A stretch of 64,000 bases of DNA from Carboxylicivirga fragile (GTDB taxonomy: Bacteria; Bacteroidota; Bacteroidia; Bacteroidales; Marinilabiliaceae). A program made the position numbers and the translations under genes. The stretch is taken from contig JAFMVD010000006.1 in NCBI GenBank assembly GCA_025499625.1, positions 82,116 to 146,115 on the forward strand. Direction: 5' to 3'. This document shows positions 9,261-18,231 of this stretch, piece by piece (positions within the stretch are counted from its first letter, which is position 1; each line of letters opens with the position of its first letter). The notes below the pieces were generated by a model. It made no database searches and had not been told where the DNA came from. It saw only the letters and a list, made by a program, of their open reading frames with translations.

Positions 9261-11948
9261 GTGAAAAAAAATAATGTGATGAGGTATCTTTTTTTAGTAA
9301 TAGGTTTTTTGTGTTTTGTTGATGTTTCTGCAACTCATCAACCGGAATTTTCAACAGCCGGTTTTTTTCAGTTGGCTAATACTGGGCGTGATGTTTATTC
9401 TATGAATGTGGCATGGCGTTTTCATAAAGGGCAACAGGAAAGTGCTTTTCAAAAAGATTTTGATGATAGCCAATGGAATGTTGTAGCCGTACCACATGGT
9501 ATTGAGTATTTACCTACCGAAGCGAGTGGTTGTATAAATTATCAAGGTGAGGTGTGGTATCGCAAGCATTTTGAAGCTGACAAACAACTAAAAGGTAAGA
9601 AACTGTTTTTGCACTTTGAGGCTATCATGGGAAAATCAAAAGTGTGGATTAATGGGCATTTGGTAAAAGAATACTTTGGTGGATTTTTGCCTGTTATTGC
9701 TGATATAACTCAATATATCAATTGGGATGGTGATAATGTAATTGCTGTTTGGGCCGATAATAGTAATGATCCTTTGTATCCTCCCGGTAAAGCTCAGGAA
9801 GTATTGGATTTTTCTTATTTCGGAGGAATTTATCGCGACTGCTGGTTAGTGGCTCATAATAAGGTGTATTTAACAAATCCTAATTATGAGAATGAAGTAG
9901 CAGGCGGAGGACTTTTAGTAGCCTTCAATAATGTGTCGGAGCAAAAAGCTGATATCGAGCTAAAAGCACATTTGAGAAATGAGTTAAAGTCAGGATTCAG
10001 AGGTACAGTTAACTATGAATTGATCGATAAGAATGGACTAGTTGTGGCTTCAAATAATGCTGCACTAAAAGTTAAGGGTCAATCAGCCGGTTCTACAGCA
10101 CAAACTATAAATATTGAAAAGCCTCACTTATGGTCGCCCGACTCACCTTATTTATACCAATTACATGTTCGTATAAAGGATGACAAAGGAAATGTAGTGG
10201 ATGGATACCGCAAACGAATTGGTATAAGAAGTATCGAGTTTAAAGGGCAAGAAGGCTTTTGGCTCAATGGCAAACCTTATCCACAACCAATGATAGGTGC
10301 TAATCGTCATCAGGATTTTGCTGTTTTGGGTAATGCTTTACCAAATAGTTTGCATTGGCGCGATGCCAAGAAATTGCGCGATGTAGGCATGAAAGTAATT
10401 CGTAATGCCCATTATCCTCAAGATCCGGCCTTTATGGATGCTTGTGATGAATTGGGATTATTTGTTATCGTAAATACTCCGGGGTGGCAGTTTTGGAATA
10501 AAGATCCAATATTTGAAAAGCGTGTTTATTCAGATATCCGAAATATGGTACGTCGCGATCGTAATCATGCCAGTATTTGGCTTTGGGAGCCCATTTTAAA
10601 TGAGACCTGGTATCCTGATGATTTTGCAAAAAACACACGAAATATTGTTGAAGAAGAATTTCCATACCCTAATTGTTACTGTGCCTGTGATGCTGAAGCA
10701 CGAGGTAATGAGCACTTTGATATTTTATTTGGACATCCACAAACAGGTGACACCAATTGGGCATTAGAACACTTAGATCCAAATAAAACATACTTTACGC
10801 GTGAGTGGGGAGATAATGTCGATGATTGGAACTCACATAATTCACCAAGCCGTGTTAATAAATCCTGGGGTGAGCAAGCCATGTTAATTCAAGCTAAGCA
10901 TTATGCCTTTCCTGATTATAAAAAAACCTGTTTTGATGCTTTGTACCGAACAACGCGTCAGCATGTGGGAGGTACTTTGTGGCACTCTTTTGATCACCAA
11001 CGTGGTTATCATCCCGATCCATTTTATGGCGGTATTATGGATGTGTTTCGCCAGCCGAAGTATTCATATGAATTATTCAAAGCACAGCGATCTCTTTTAA
11101 ATAGTGATCTTATTGCTGAAACTGGACCAATGGTTTTTATTGCTCATGAAATGACGCCTTTCTCATCTCCTGATGTCACAGTCTACTCCAATTGTGATGA
11201 AGTGCGCTTGCAGGTTTTTGAAAAAGGAAGGGAATACACCTATACAAAAGAGAAGAAAGAGCAAGGAATCCAAAGTCCTATTATTGTTTTTAAAGACGTG
11301 TATGACTTTATGGATGATAAAGCCTTGTCGAGAGGCAGAAAGCAAAACGAAGTGTATATGCAAGCCGATGGATACATCGATGGAATAAAGGTAACAAGCC
11401 ACCGTATTGAACCTGCTCGCCGCCCTGAGAAAATAATGCTCTGGTTGGATAATGAGAAGGTGGATTTAAAAGCTGACGGTTCGGATTGTGTAACTATAGT
11501 TGCCGCTATTACTGATAAGAATGGAAATATCAAACGCTTGAATAATTATTTTATCAAGTTTGAGATAGAGGGCGAAGGTCAGATTGTAGGCAATGAATCA
11601 GTATTGGCTAATCCACGACCAGTTAACTGGGGCACAGCACCTGTACTAGTGAAGGCTTCAGTACAAGCAGGAACAATAAAGGTACAGGCATCTGTTTTGT
11701 TCGAGGGCAGTCAGACGCCAATAAGCGCAGAGCTTGAGTTTTCAAGTGTTTCAAGTACCGATAAGCTTTTATACTCTTCCGAAGAGTGGAGTGAAAAGCA
11801 AAGTGTTGTGGTCCCAGATTCTTTACCTAATATGGAGCTTAATACAGAAATGAAAAAGGAACTTGAGCGGGTTAGGAAAGAGTTGAATAATTTAAAACTT
11901 AAAGAAGTAGAGCGTCAGCAAGAAGCGTTTGGTGAGAAGAAAAAATAA
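9261..11948 (+). CDS. glycoside hydrolase family 2 (beta-galactosidase-like), secreted
   Basis: 895-aa GH2 enzyme with a Sec signal (FLVIGFLCFVDVSA), a sugar-binding jelly-roll (about 48-198), an immunoglobulin-like domain (about 205-325) and a TIM barrel (about 330-640). The general acid/base is Glu448 in WEPILNETW and the likely nucleophile is Glu515 in YFTREWGDN. It starts with GTG at 9261; an in-frame ATG at 9279 is an equally good start. Beta-galactosidase is the default guess, though GH2 also includes glucuronidases and mannosidases, and this protein lacks the LacZ-type GNES and AEYAHAMGN signatures. The last 40 residues are a very charged, probably coiled-coil tail (MKKELERVRKELNN) unusual for GH2. 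Transcribed with the GH27 before and the GH20 after it. Confidence 0.85.
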   Translation: MKKNNVMRYLFLVIGFLCFVDVSATHQPEFSTAGFFQLANTGRDVYSMNVAWRFHKGQQESAFQKDFDDSQWNVVAVPHGIEYLPTEASGCINYQGEVWYRKHFEADKQLKGKKLFLHFEAIMGKSKVWINGHLVKEYFGGFLPVIADITQYINWDGDNVIAVWADNSNDPLYPPGKAQEVLDFSYFGGIYRDCWLVAHNKVYLTNPNYENEVAGGGLLVAFNNVSEQKADIELKAHLRNELKSGFRGTVNYELIDKNGLVVASNNAALKVKGQSAGSTAQTINIEKPHLWSPDSPYLYQLHVRIKDDKGNVVDGYRKRIGIRSIEFKGQEGFWLNGKPYPQPMIGANRHQDFAVLGNALPNSLHWRDAKKLRDVGMKVIRNAHYPQDPAFMDACDELGLFVIVNTPGWQFWNKDPIFEKRVYSDIRNMVRRDRNHASIWLWEPILNETWYPDDFAKNTRNIVEEEFPYPNCYCACDAEARGNEHFDILFGHPQTGDTNWALEHLDPNKTYFTREWGDNVDDWNSHNSPSRVNKSWGEQAMLIQAKHYAFPDYKKTCFDALYRTTRQHVGGTLWHSFDHQRGYHPDPFYGGIMDVFRQPKYSYELFKAQRSLLNSDLIAETGPMVFIAHEMTPFSSPDVTVYSNCDEVRLQVFEKGREYTYTKEKKEQGIQSPIIVFKDVYDFMDDKALSRGRKQNEVYMQADGYIDGIKVTSHRIEPARRPEKIMLWLDNEKVDLKADGSDCVTIVAAITDKNGNIKRLNNYFIKFEIEGEGQIVGNESVLANPRPVNWGTAPVLVKASVQAGTIKVQASVLFEGSQTPISAELEFSSVSSTDKLLYSSEEWSEKQSVVVPDSLPNMELNTEMKKELERVRKELNNLKLKEVERQQEAFGEKKK

Positions 11949-11970
11949 ATAAGAGTTAAAATTACGAGAT

Positions 11971-14271
11971 ATGTATTTAAGAAATTTAATTACCTTTTTA
12001 ATATTATTTGCTTGTCTGAAAGTCGTGGCAAATCAAAGTGTGGATATTATTCCAAAACCTGTTTCATTGCAAATGTATTCAGGTAGTTTTGAAATAACAG
12101 AAAAAACTTCGATACAATTTAATTCACGACAGACAGAATTAGAACAAGCAGCCCATTTTTTGTCTGATGCTATTGAATCTATTTCGGGTATTCAATTATC
12201 ATTTAATGAGGAAACAGAACATCAGATTCAATTAAAATTGACTTCAGCAAATATGCTTGGAGATGAAGGCTATAATTTGAATGTTTCAGCAGATGGAATT
12301 GTATTAGAAGCCAACGCTAAGGCTGGTGTAATTTATGGAATGCAATCTATTTTACAAATGTTGCCTGCAGTACGAACCAATGCAAAACTTATTATTCCAT
12401 GTCTGGCAATTGAAGATTATCCAAGATTCAAATGGAGAGGTATGCATTTAGATGTGAGTCGTCACTTTTTTGGTCCGGACGTTATTAAGCAATATATCGA
12501 TTTAATGGCCTCTTATAAGATGAATGTGTTTCACTGGCATTTAATAGACGATCAAGGTTGGCGTATTGAGATCAAACAATACCCTAAATTGACCGATGTA
12601 GGCGCCTGGCGTGTTGATTATAATCATTTAGTTTGGGATAAGCGACCACAAGCTAAACCGGGTGAAGAACCAACATATGGAGGTTATTACACACAAGAGC
12701 AGATAAAAGAAATAATTAACTATGCAGCTGAGCGTAATGTTACCATTGTACCCGAGATTGAAATGCCAGGGCATATAGCGTCTGCCATTGCTGCTTACCC
12801 TGAGTATTGTTGTACACAAAAGCCACAATTACCTTTAACAGGAGGAAACTATACCAATATGTCATCGAATTATTGCGCTGGTAACGATGCCGTTTTTACA
12901 TTTCTTGAAAATGTATTAAACGAAGTGCTTGAGCTGTTTCCATCGGAATATATTCATATTGGAGGCGATGAGGTTAATAAAAACTCATGGAAAAAGTGTG
13001 AGCTTTGTCAACAACGAATGAAGGACGAGAATTTAAAAGATGAGAATGAGCTACAAAGCTATTTCATAAAACGCATTGAGAAGTTCCTGATTAGTAAAAA
13101 TCGTAAGATGATTGGTTGGGATGAAATTTTAGAAGGTGGTTTGGCTCCTGAGGCAACGGTAATGAGCTGGCGTGGTGAAGCTGGTGGTATCGAAGCGGCT
13201 AAAATGGGACACGATGTTGTAATGACTCCTGGTAAACCTTGTTATTTTGATCACTATCAGGCTGGGCCTACAGGTGAACCTCTGGCAATAGGTGGTTTTA
13301 ATACCTTAAAAACGGTTTATGATTATGAACCTATTCCTCATGAATTATCAACTGACAATGCCCATTTTGTTTTAGGTGCACAGGGTAATGTGTGGACCGA
13401 ATATATGACTACGGTTGAACACCTTGAATATATGGTTTTGCCACGTATGGCTGCTTTAGCTGAAGTCGTGTGGACGCCTAAGTCTAATAAGGATTGGGAT
13501 AGTTTTAACAAACGTATCAATAGTCAATTCAATGCTTATGAGCAAAAGGGACTTAACTTTTGCAGAGGAAATGCAACAGTGGCTTTTAAACCAATTTCAC
13601 ACGCGGGTAATCTATCAGTTGAAATGTCAACTGAAGTATTAGATGGTGAGATCGTATATACACTGGATGGTCAGGATCCAACTCTAAAAAGCAAAGCTTA
13701 CAATGAAGCTATCAAAATTAATTCAACCGCGGTTTTGAAAGCCTCAGTAATAGCGAATGGGGTTGTGGTTGGAACAGAACCATCGAGTCAAAATTTTGTG
13801 ATGCATAAAGGAATTGGTTGTGATGTTCTTTATACCAATCCGGTTAGTACTTATTATCTAGCGGATGGTCCAAATTCATTGACAGATGGTATACGTGGAA
13901 ACGGAACAGTAGGTAAATTTTGGCACGCATTTAACGAAAATGATCTGGTTGCCACACTCGATATGGGTGAGATCAAATCAATTTCTGATATTAAGCTTGG
14001 TTGTTTACAGAAGTATAGAGATTGGATTTTTATGCCTAAGGAAGTGGTTTTTGAAGTATCTGTTGATGGAAAGAAATTTAAGGAAGTTGGTAGAGTTGTA
14101 AACCCGATTGATGCAAATGAAGCTGAACTCGTATATGATTTTAAAACTTTCTTTAAAGCTAAGAAAGTTAGGTATGTGCGGGTTATAGCTAAAGCTAATG
14201 TGTGTCCTCCGGGGCATAATGGAGCAGGTAAGCCATCTTGGATTTTTGCGGATGAAATAATGATTAAATAA
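11971..14271 (+). CDS. beta-N-acetylhexosaminidase GH20 with F5/8C tail
   Basis: 766-aa secreted exo-hexosaminidase releasing terminal beta-GlcNAc or beta-GalNAc by substrate-assisted catalysis. It has a signal peptide of about 20 residues, a GH20b N-terminal domain (about 25-150) and a catalytic barrel (about 153-500). Marks of the barrel are FHWHLIDDQGWRIEI (187-201), EIEMPGH (262-268) and the catalytic pair Asp333-Glu334 in IHIGGDEVNK. Then come a chitobiase C-terminal-like domain (about 535-600, TLDGQDPTLKSKAY) and an F5/8C/CBM32-like domain ending PSWIFADEIMIK. That ending is near-identical in layout to the C-terminus of the GH92 at 30288. Gene spacing is 22 bp upstream and 8 bp downstream. 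Confidence 0.94.
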   Translation: MYLRNLITFLILFACLKVVANQSVDIIPKPVSLQMYSGSFEITEKTSIQFNSRQTELEQAAHFLSDAIESISGIQLSFNEETEHQIQLKLTSANMLGDEGYNLNVSADGIVLEANAKAGVIYGMQSILQMLPAVRTNAKLIIPCLAIEDYPRFKWRGMHLDVSRHFFGPDVIKQYIDLMASYKMNVFHWHLIDDQGWRIEIKQYPKLTDVGAWRVDYNHLVWDKRPQAKPGEEPTYGGYYTQEQIKEIINYAAERNVTIVPEIEMPGHIASAIAAYPEYCCTQKPQLPLTGGNYTNMSSNYCAGNDAVFTFLENVLNEVLELFPSEYIHIGGDEVNKNSWKKCELCQQRMKDENLKDENELQSYFIKRIEKFLISKNRKMIGWDEILEGGLAPEATVMSWRGEAGGIEAAKMGHDVVMTPGKPCYFDHYQAGPTGEPLAIGGFNTLKTVYDYEPIPHELSTDNAHFVLGAQGNVWTEYMTTVEHLEYMVLPRMAALAEVVWTPKSNKDWDSFNKRINSQFNAYEQKGLNFCRGNATVAFKPISHAGNLSVEMSTEVLDGEIVYTLDGQDPTLKSKAYNEAIKINSTAVLKASVIANGVVVGTEPSSQNFVMHKGIGCDVLYTNPVSTYYLADGPNSLTDGIRGNGTVGKFWHAFNENDLVATLDMGEIKSISDIKLGCLQKYRDWIFMPKEVVFEVSVDGKKFKEVGRVVNPIDANEAELVYDFKTFFKAKKVRYVRVIAKANVCPPGHNGAGKPSWIFADEIMIK

Positions 14272-14279
14272 CTGAAAAA

Positions 14280-15452
14280 ATGATGAATTTAAACAGTGTA
14301 GTGGTGTTAATAGTATCCATAATGTTATCGGCATGTAACTATAGCGAAAAGCGTGTTTCTTCTGTGTGGGGTAAGCAAGGGTTTAATATACCAATTGTTG
14401 ACCTCAATCAGGAAAAGCAAATGCAGGTGATAGTGGATAAGGAAGCCGGACAATATTTAGGTCACCCTACAACTGTTTTGCTGGAAGACAACAAAACCAT
14501 TTTGTGTGTTTATCCTAAGGGGCATGGCAAAGGGGGTATTGTATATAAAAAATCAAGTGATGGTGGATTGACTTGGTCCGATCGTTTGCCCACTCCCGAG
14601 AGTTGGGCTACTAGTAAAGAAGTACCAACATTATACCAAACCGTGGACAAGGATGGTATTTCTCGTTTGTTGTTGTTTAGCGGTAGCCAGGATTATGTTG
14701 GAGGTGCTATACGTATGTCAGTTTCAGAAGACCAGGGAGAAAGTTGGAGTGAGTTGGCATCGATTGGCGATTACAAAGGAATTGTAGCCATGGCTGATTG
14801 TATTCCGCTTCGCACAGCGGGACATTATCTGGCTACCTTTCATATCCGTGGGCCAGAGAATTCAATGATTCTTTATCAGGTATATAGCGAGGATGGTGGA
14901 CTAAACTGGGGTGATCCTGAAGAAATATACCGCTCTTCCATAGCACATTTATGTGAGGGAGGATTGGTTTATAGTCCTGACAGCTCTGAAATTGCCATGC
15001 TATTGCGTGAGAATGCAAAAAATTACAACAGTCAAATCATGTTCAGTAATGATGAAGGTAAGAGTTGGAGTGCACCCAAACCAATGCCTGGCTCGCTCTG
15101 TGGCGACCGACATCAGGCCATCTATTTACCCAATGGCAGGCTGTTGGTGCAGTTTAGAGATATAACACCTTGGAACAGACCTGGAAATGAGCATAGTCCT
15201 ACCGAAGGCGACTGGGTTGGCTGGGTTGGTACTTGGGATGACCTGAAGCATGGGTATGAAGGCCAATACAGAATTCGTTTTAAGGATAATAAAAAAGGTG
15301 GGGATGCCGCCTACCCAGCTGCGGAACTGCTGCCTGATGGCACTCTTGTATGTACTGCCTATGGGCACTGGGATAAAGGAGAGGAGCCATATATCCTAGC
15401 TTTTAGGTTTGAAATTGAAGCTTTGGATCGGATAAAAAACAATAGGGAGTAA
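14280..15452 (+). CDS. BNR-repeat sialidase-like lipoprotein
   Basis: 390-aa six-bladed beta-propeller protein with lipobox LSAC (Cys19). Four Asp-box repeats (S-x-D-x-G-x-x-W) are visible: SSDGGLTWS (92-100), SEDQGESWS (149-157), SEDGGLNWG (203-211) and SNDEGKSWS (255-262). This is the sialidase/BNR_2 fold. However, the canonical FRIP/YRIP motif with the first active-site arginine is not seen; the equivalent position reads YLGHPTTVL. Exo-alpha-sialidase activity should therefore not be assumed; it may act on a different sugar. No sialic-acid catabolic genes are present nearby. It sits 8 bp after the GH20 and is surely in the same operon. Fold certain, activity uncertain. Confidence 0.78.
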   Translation: MMNLNSVVVLIVSIMLSACNYSEKRVSSVWGKQGFNIPIVDLNQEKQMQVIVDKEAGQYLGHPTTVLLEDNKTILCVYPKGHGKGGIVYKKSSDGGLTWSDRLPTPESWATSKEVPTLYQTVDKDGISRLLLFSGSQDYVGGAIRMSVSEDQGESWSELASIGDYKGIVAMADCIPLRTAGHYLATFHIRGPENSMILYQVYSEDGGLNWGDPEEIYRSSIAHLCEGGLVYSPDSSEIAMLLRENAKNYNSQIMFSNDEGKSWSAPKPMPGSLCGDRHQAIYLPNGRLLVQFRDITPWNRPGNEHSPTEGDWVGWVGTWDDLKHGYEGQYRIRFKDNKKGGDAAYPAAELLPDGTLVCTAYGHWDKGEEPYILAFRFEIEALDRIKNNRE

Positions 15453-15565
15453 TAAAGTAGTTGATGCGGTTAATGATTAAACATCACCAACTAATTGAGC
15501 CCTAATTTGGCTACTGAGATAATATAGATTAATTGAAACATCATTAATGAAAAATATAATCACTT

Positions 15566-17407
15566 ATGACTACTAAAAAATATTTTATTGTTTTATTGAT
15601 TAGTCTTATTGGATCAGTAGGTTTGGTGGGATGTACACAATTATCAAGTTCATCCGATTCCATTGCGTTAATTGATGATAGTCAGTCAAATATATGTATC
15701 GTTCTTCCCGAAAATAGTGAGGGAGTGCTTCAGTTTGCAGCTACTGAACTGCAGGAGTATTTGTATAAGATTTCGGGCGTGAAAGTGCAGGTTGTCAACA
15801 AATGTTTAGAGGGACTCATCCCGATCAAACTTGGTGTTGTTACAGATGATGCAATAAATGTGGATGCCTTCACTGTCTCTGTGAATAAAGAAAAACTTAC
15901 GTTACTAGGTCAAAATCAACGGAGTGTGCTTTATGCCGTATATGCTTTGTTAGAGAAGATAGGGTGCATGTGGATATATCCGGGCGAAGCAGAGGAGCAT
16001 ATTCCTGCTTTGACAACCGTATCTCTTCAAATCGGGGAAAAGTATGAAAAAACATCGGTGGAACATCGTGGTTTAGGCTTATACGAGTTACATGGTGAAA
16101 CGGTTGACCTGGGTGCCGATATGATCGATTGGATGGGTAAGAATAAACTTAACCTATTAATGACATCGGAAGATCGGATCGATGAAATTGGGACGCAATG
16201 CATGCATTGGCCTGAAGTAAAGGATGTGTTGTATCCAGAGTTGATGAAGCGAGGAATGTTACTTGAGTTGAGCGAACACATGACACACGTTTACTTCCCA
16301 CCATCATTGGGTAAAGAGCATCCGGAGTGGTTTGCTTTAGTCAATGGAAAACGTAGTGGAACCGGTCAGGTTTGTTTTTCAAATGAGGAAGCAAGCGAAT
16401 TTTTTGGCGATCGTGTTGCTGAATATGTTGGGCAGCACCCCGAAGCTGATATTGTAGGTACTTGGCCGTTGGATGGCGGAGGGTATTGCGAGTGTGAAGG
16501 GTGTAAAGACCCATTAACAATATACAAGGCCATAAGTAAGGTGGCTAAAAAAGCTGCTAAAGTTAATCCAAAAACCACCATTGAGTTTCTGGCTTATGTT
16601 GATCAAACCTTTAGTGCCCCCGAAGGATTGGAGATACCTGAGAACCTGTCGGTATTAATGTGTGACCGCCTGGATGATAATGCAAAGCGATGGTCTGAAC
16701 TATTGGATGAGAATGGAAGTCAAGGCCAATATTATTTCGAATATGTGCTTGGCGATAACTACAGGTGGCGTACTAATGTTTGGATGATTCCTGGTTATGG
16801 CCCTTGGCTGGAGCGTAAAGTGGTTGACACTGGCTTTAGAGGTGTCGTGTCATTATTCTTGCCTATCCGTAACTGGTGGCGTTCAGCATTTAATAATTAT
16901 TTCATGGCAAAAGCCTACTGGAACTCTGATTTGGATGTTGATCTGGAGTTACGTAATTATTGTGAGGCCTATTATGGTGAGTTATCTGATGATATATTTG
17001 AAGTGCTGAATGCTATCCGCTTCGATGTTCAGAACAATTATATGATGGAGGCTTATCATTGGGAAATAATTCATCCTATGGAAGGAGCAAAAATAGCTAA
17101 GCATGAAGATGGTTATCTGATGTCGCAACAGTCATGTGATAAGGTAATTGATCAACTTCAGTTATTATTGAGCAAAACAAGTGATGATAAAGTCAGTGAA
17201 CGGATATGTCGCTTACAATCCTATCTTGAGTATTTCAAAATTTACTATCAGGAACGAACCGTTGATGGTAAGGCATATCCTAAAACAGACAATAGTGTAG
17301 TGCCTAATAGTTTATTGGAATATTCAGAGCAACATCCAATTGATAAGGATGGTGTTAATATGAATCCGGAGTTCATCAAATGGCGTTTTGAACGCTTTCA
17401 TTGGTAG
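15566..17407 (+). CDS. DUF4838 domain protein, GH163-like candidate endo-hexosaminidase, lipoprotein
   Basis: 613-aa lipoprotein (lipobox LVGC, Cys23). Residues about 35-150 look like the GH20b/GH67-N alpha/beta domain that precedes many glycosidase barrels (VLPENSEGVLQFAATELQEYL, shortened here by description only to its first half, and a later VLYAVYALLEKIGCMW). The main domain is DUF4838, recognised by GTWPLDGGGYCECEGCKDP (about 306-324) and NWWRSAFNNY (about 436-445). DUF4838 proteins include GH163, reported as endo-beta-N-acetylglucosaminidases acting on complex N-glycans in gut Bacteroides; membership is inferred from memory of the family. A 113-bp gap separates it from the BNR gene. 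If active as an endo-enzyme it would be the initiating surface enzyme of the operon. Confidence 0.72.
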   Translation: MTTKKYFIVLLISLIGSVGLVGCTQLSSSSDSIALIDDSQSNICIVLPENSEGVLQFAATELQEYLYKISGVKVQVVNKCLEGLIPIKLGVVTDDAINVDAFTVSVNKEKLTLLGQNQRSVLYAVYALLEKIGCMWIYPGEAEEHIPALTTVSLQIGEKYEKTSVEHRGLGLYELHGETVDLGADMIDWMGKNKLNLLMTSEDRIDEIGTQCMHWPEVKDVLYPELMKRGMLLELSEHMTHVYFPPSLGKEHPEWFALVNGKRSGTGQVCFSNEEASEFFGDRVAEYVGQHPEADIVGTWPLDGGGYCECEGCKDPLTIYKAISKVAKKAAKVNPKTTIEFLAYVDQTFSAPEGLEIPENLSVLMCDRLDDNAKRWSELLDENGSQGQYYFEYVLGDNYRWRTNVWMIPGYGPWLERKVVDTGFRGVVSLFLPIRNWWRSAFNNYFMAKAYWNSDLDVDLELRNYCEAYYGELSDDIFEVLNAIRFDVQNNYMMEAYHWEIIHPMEGAKIAKHEDGYLMSQQSCDKVIDQLQLLLSKTSDDKVSERICRLQSYLEYFKIYYQERTVDGKAYPKTDNSVVPNSLLEYSEQHPIDKDGVNMNPEFIKWRFERFHW

Positions 17408-17456
17408 GAATATGTAGCAACTATAATTCGGATTAGAAATATAAACTTAAAAATAT

Positions 17457-18212
17457 ATGAGAGTTTTAATATTACTTTTTTTTATTTCATGCATACATGC
17501 AACACAAGGGCAAACCCCCAATCATATCTTGGAAAATTACCGACTCCATTGGAACGATGAATTTGAAGGTGTCTCCATCGATACTCTTAAATGGAAGTAT
17601 AGGGATACTGGTAAATTGCGAAAGAAAGGGGTGGTTTTTGAAGAGAATTGTTTTGTAGATGGTAAGGGGCATTTAATAATAGGGGTGACAAAGGTTGATA
17701 GTACCTATAGAATAGGTCAGATAGGGTCGCAAAACACTTTTCAAACGAAGTATGGCTATTTTGAGTGTAGGGCAAAAATGAACCAGCAGCTAGGACCTCA
17801 TATAGCATTTTGGTTGCAGTCACCTACCATTCATCAAGAGCACGATAATCCTGGTGATTTTGGAACCGAGATAGATGTTTTTGAATACCATATTGCTGAG
17901 GGGCTCGACTATGTATACCATAACTTGCATTGGAACGGATATAAGAAAAAGCATAAAAGTACTGGTACAAGAGTACTGGTCGACGATGTCCATAATGGCT
18001 TTCATACTTTTGCACTTGAATGGACAGAGCAGGAGTACATATTTTATGTGGATGGGATCGAAACATGGCGAACGAAAGAGGCAGTTTCTCACATAGCCGA
18101 ATACATGATTTTAAGCGCAGAGCTAACTGGCTGGGGAGGTGATTGTGAGAAAGCTGATTTTCCAGATCAAGTTATATTTGATTACGTGAGAGTATACAAA
18201 AAAAGTAAATGA
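17457..18212 (+). CDS. small secreted glycoside hydrolase family 16
   Basis: 251-aa single-domain GH16 with a Sec signal (ends ATQGQ, about 19). The catalytic motif E-x-D-x-x-E is present as TEIDVFEYH, with nucleophile Glu138, Asp140 and acid/base Glu143. Other GH16 marks are LHWNDEFEG (30-38), GYFECRAKM (about 100-108) and the C-terminal FDYVRVYKK. There are no binding modules or T9SS tail. GH16 members cleave internal beta-1,3/1,4 linkages in laminarin, agar, carrageenan, keratan or mucin O-glycans. Lying among sulfatases, fucosidases and GH110/GH20 genes, an endo-beta-galactosidase (O-glycanase or keratanase-like) role is more likely than laminarinase. That is context inference, not motif evidence. 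Confidence 0.86.
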   Translation: MRVLILLFFISCIHATQGQTPNHILENYRLHWNDEFEGVSIDTLKWKYRDTGKLRKKGVVFEENCFVDGKGHLIIGVTKVDSTYRIGQIGSQNTFQTKYGYFECRAKMNQQLGPHIAFWLQSPTIHQEHDNPGDFGTEIDVFEYHIAEGLDYVYHNLHWNGYKKKHKSTGTRVLVDDVHNGFHTFALEWTEQEYIFYVDGIETWRTKEAVSHIAEYMILSAELTGWGGDCEKADFPDQVIFDYVRVYKKSK

Positions 18213-18231
18213 CTTTAAAAATGAACTTCAA

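Noticed and set aside
11173..11388. Short ORFs inside the GH2 and other large genes on both strands
   Set aside because: Shadows of real coding frames, with no independent start context or motif.
15453..15565. Hairpin-like stretch AGTTGATG / CATCACCAACT as a terminator
   Set aside because: The stem is bulged and there is no T-run; not convincing.
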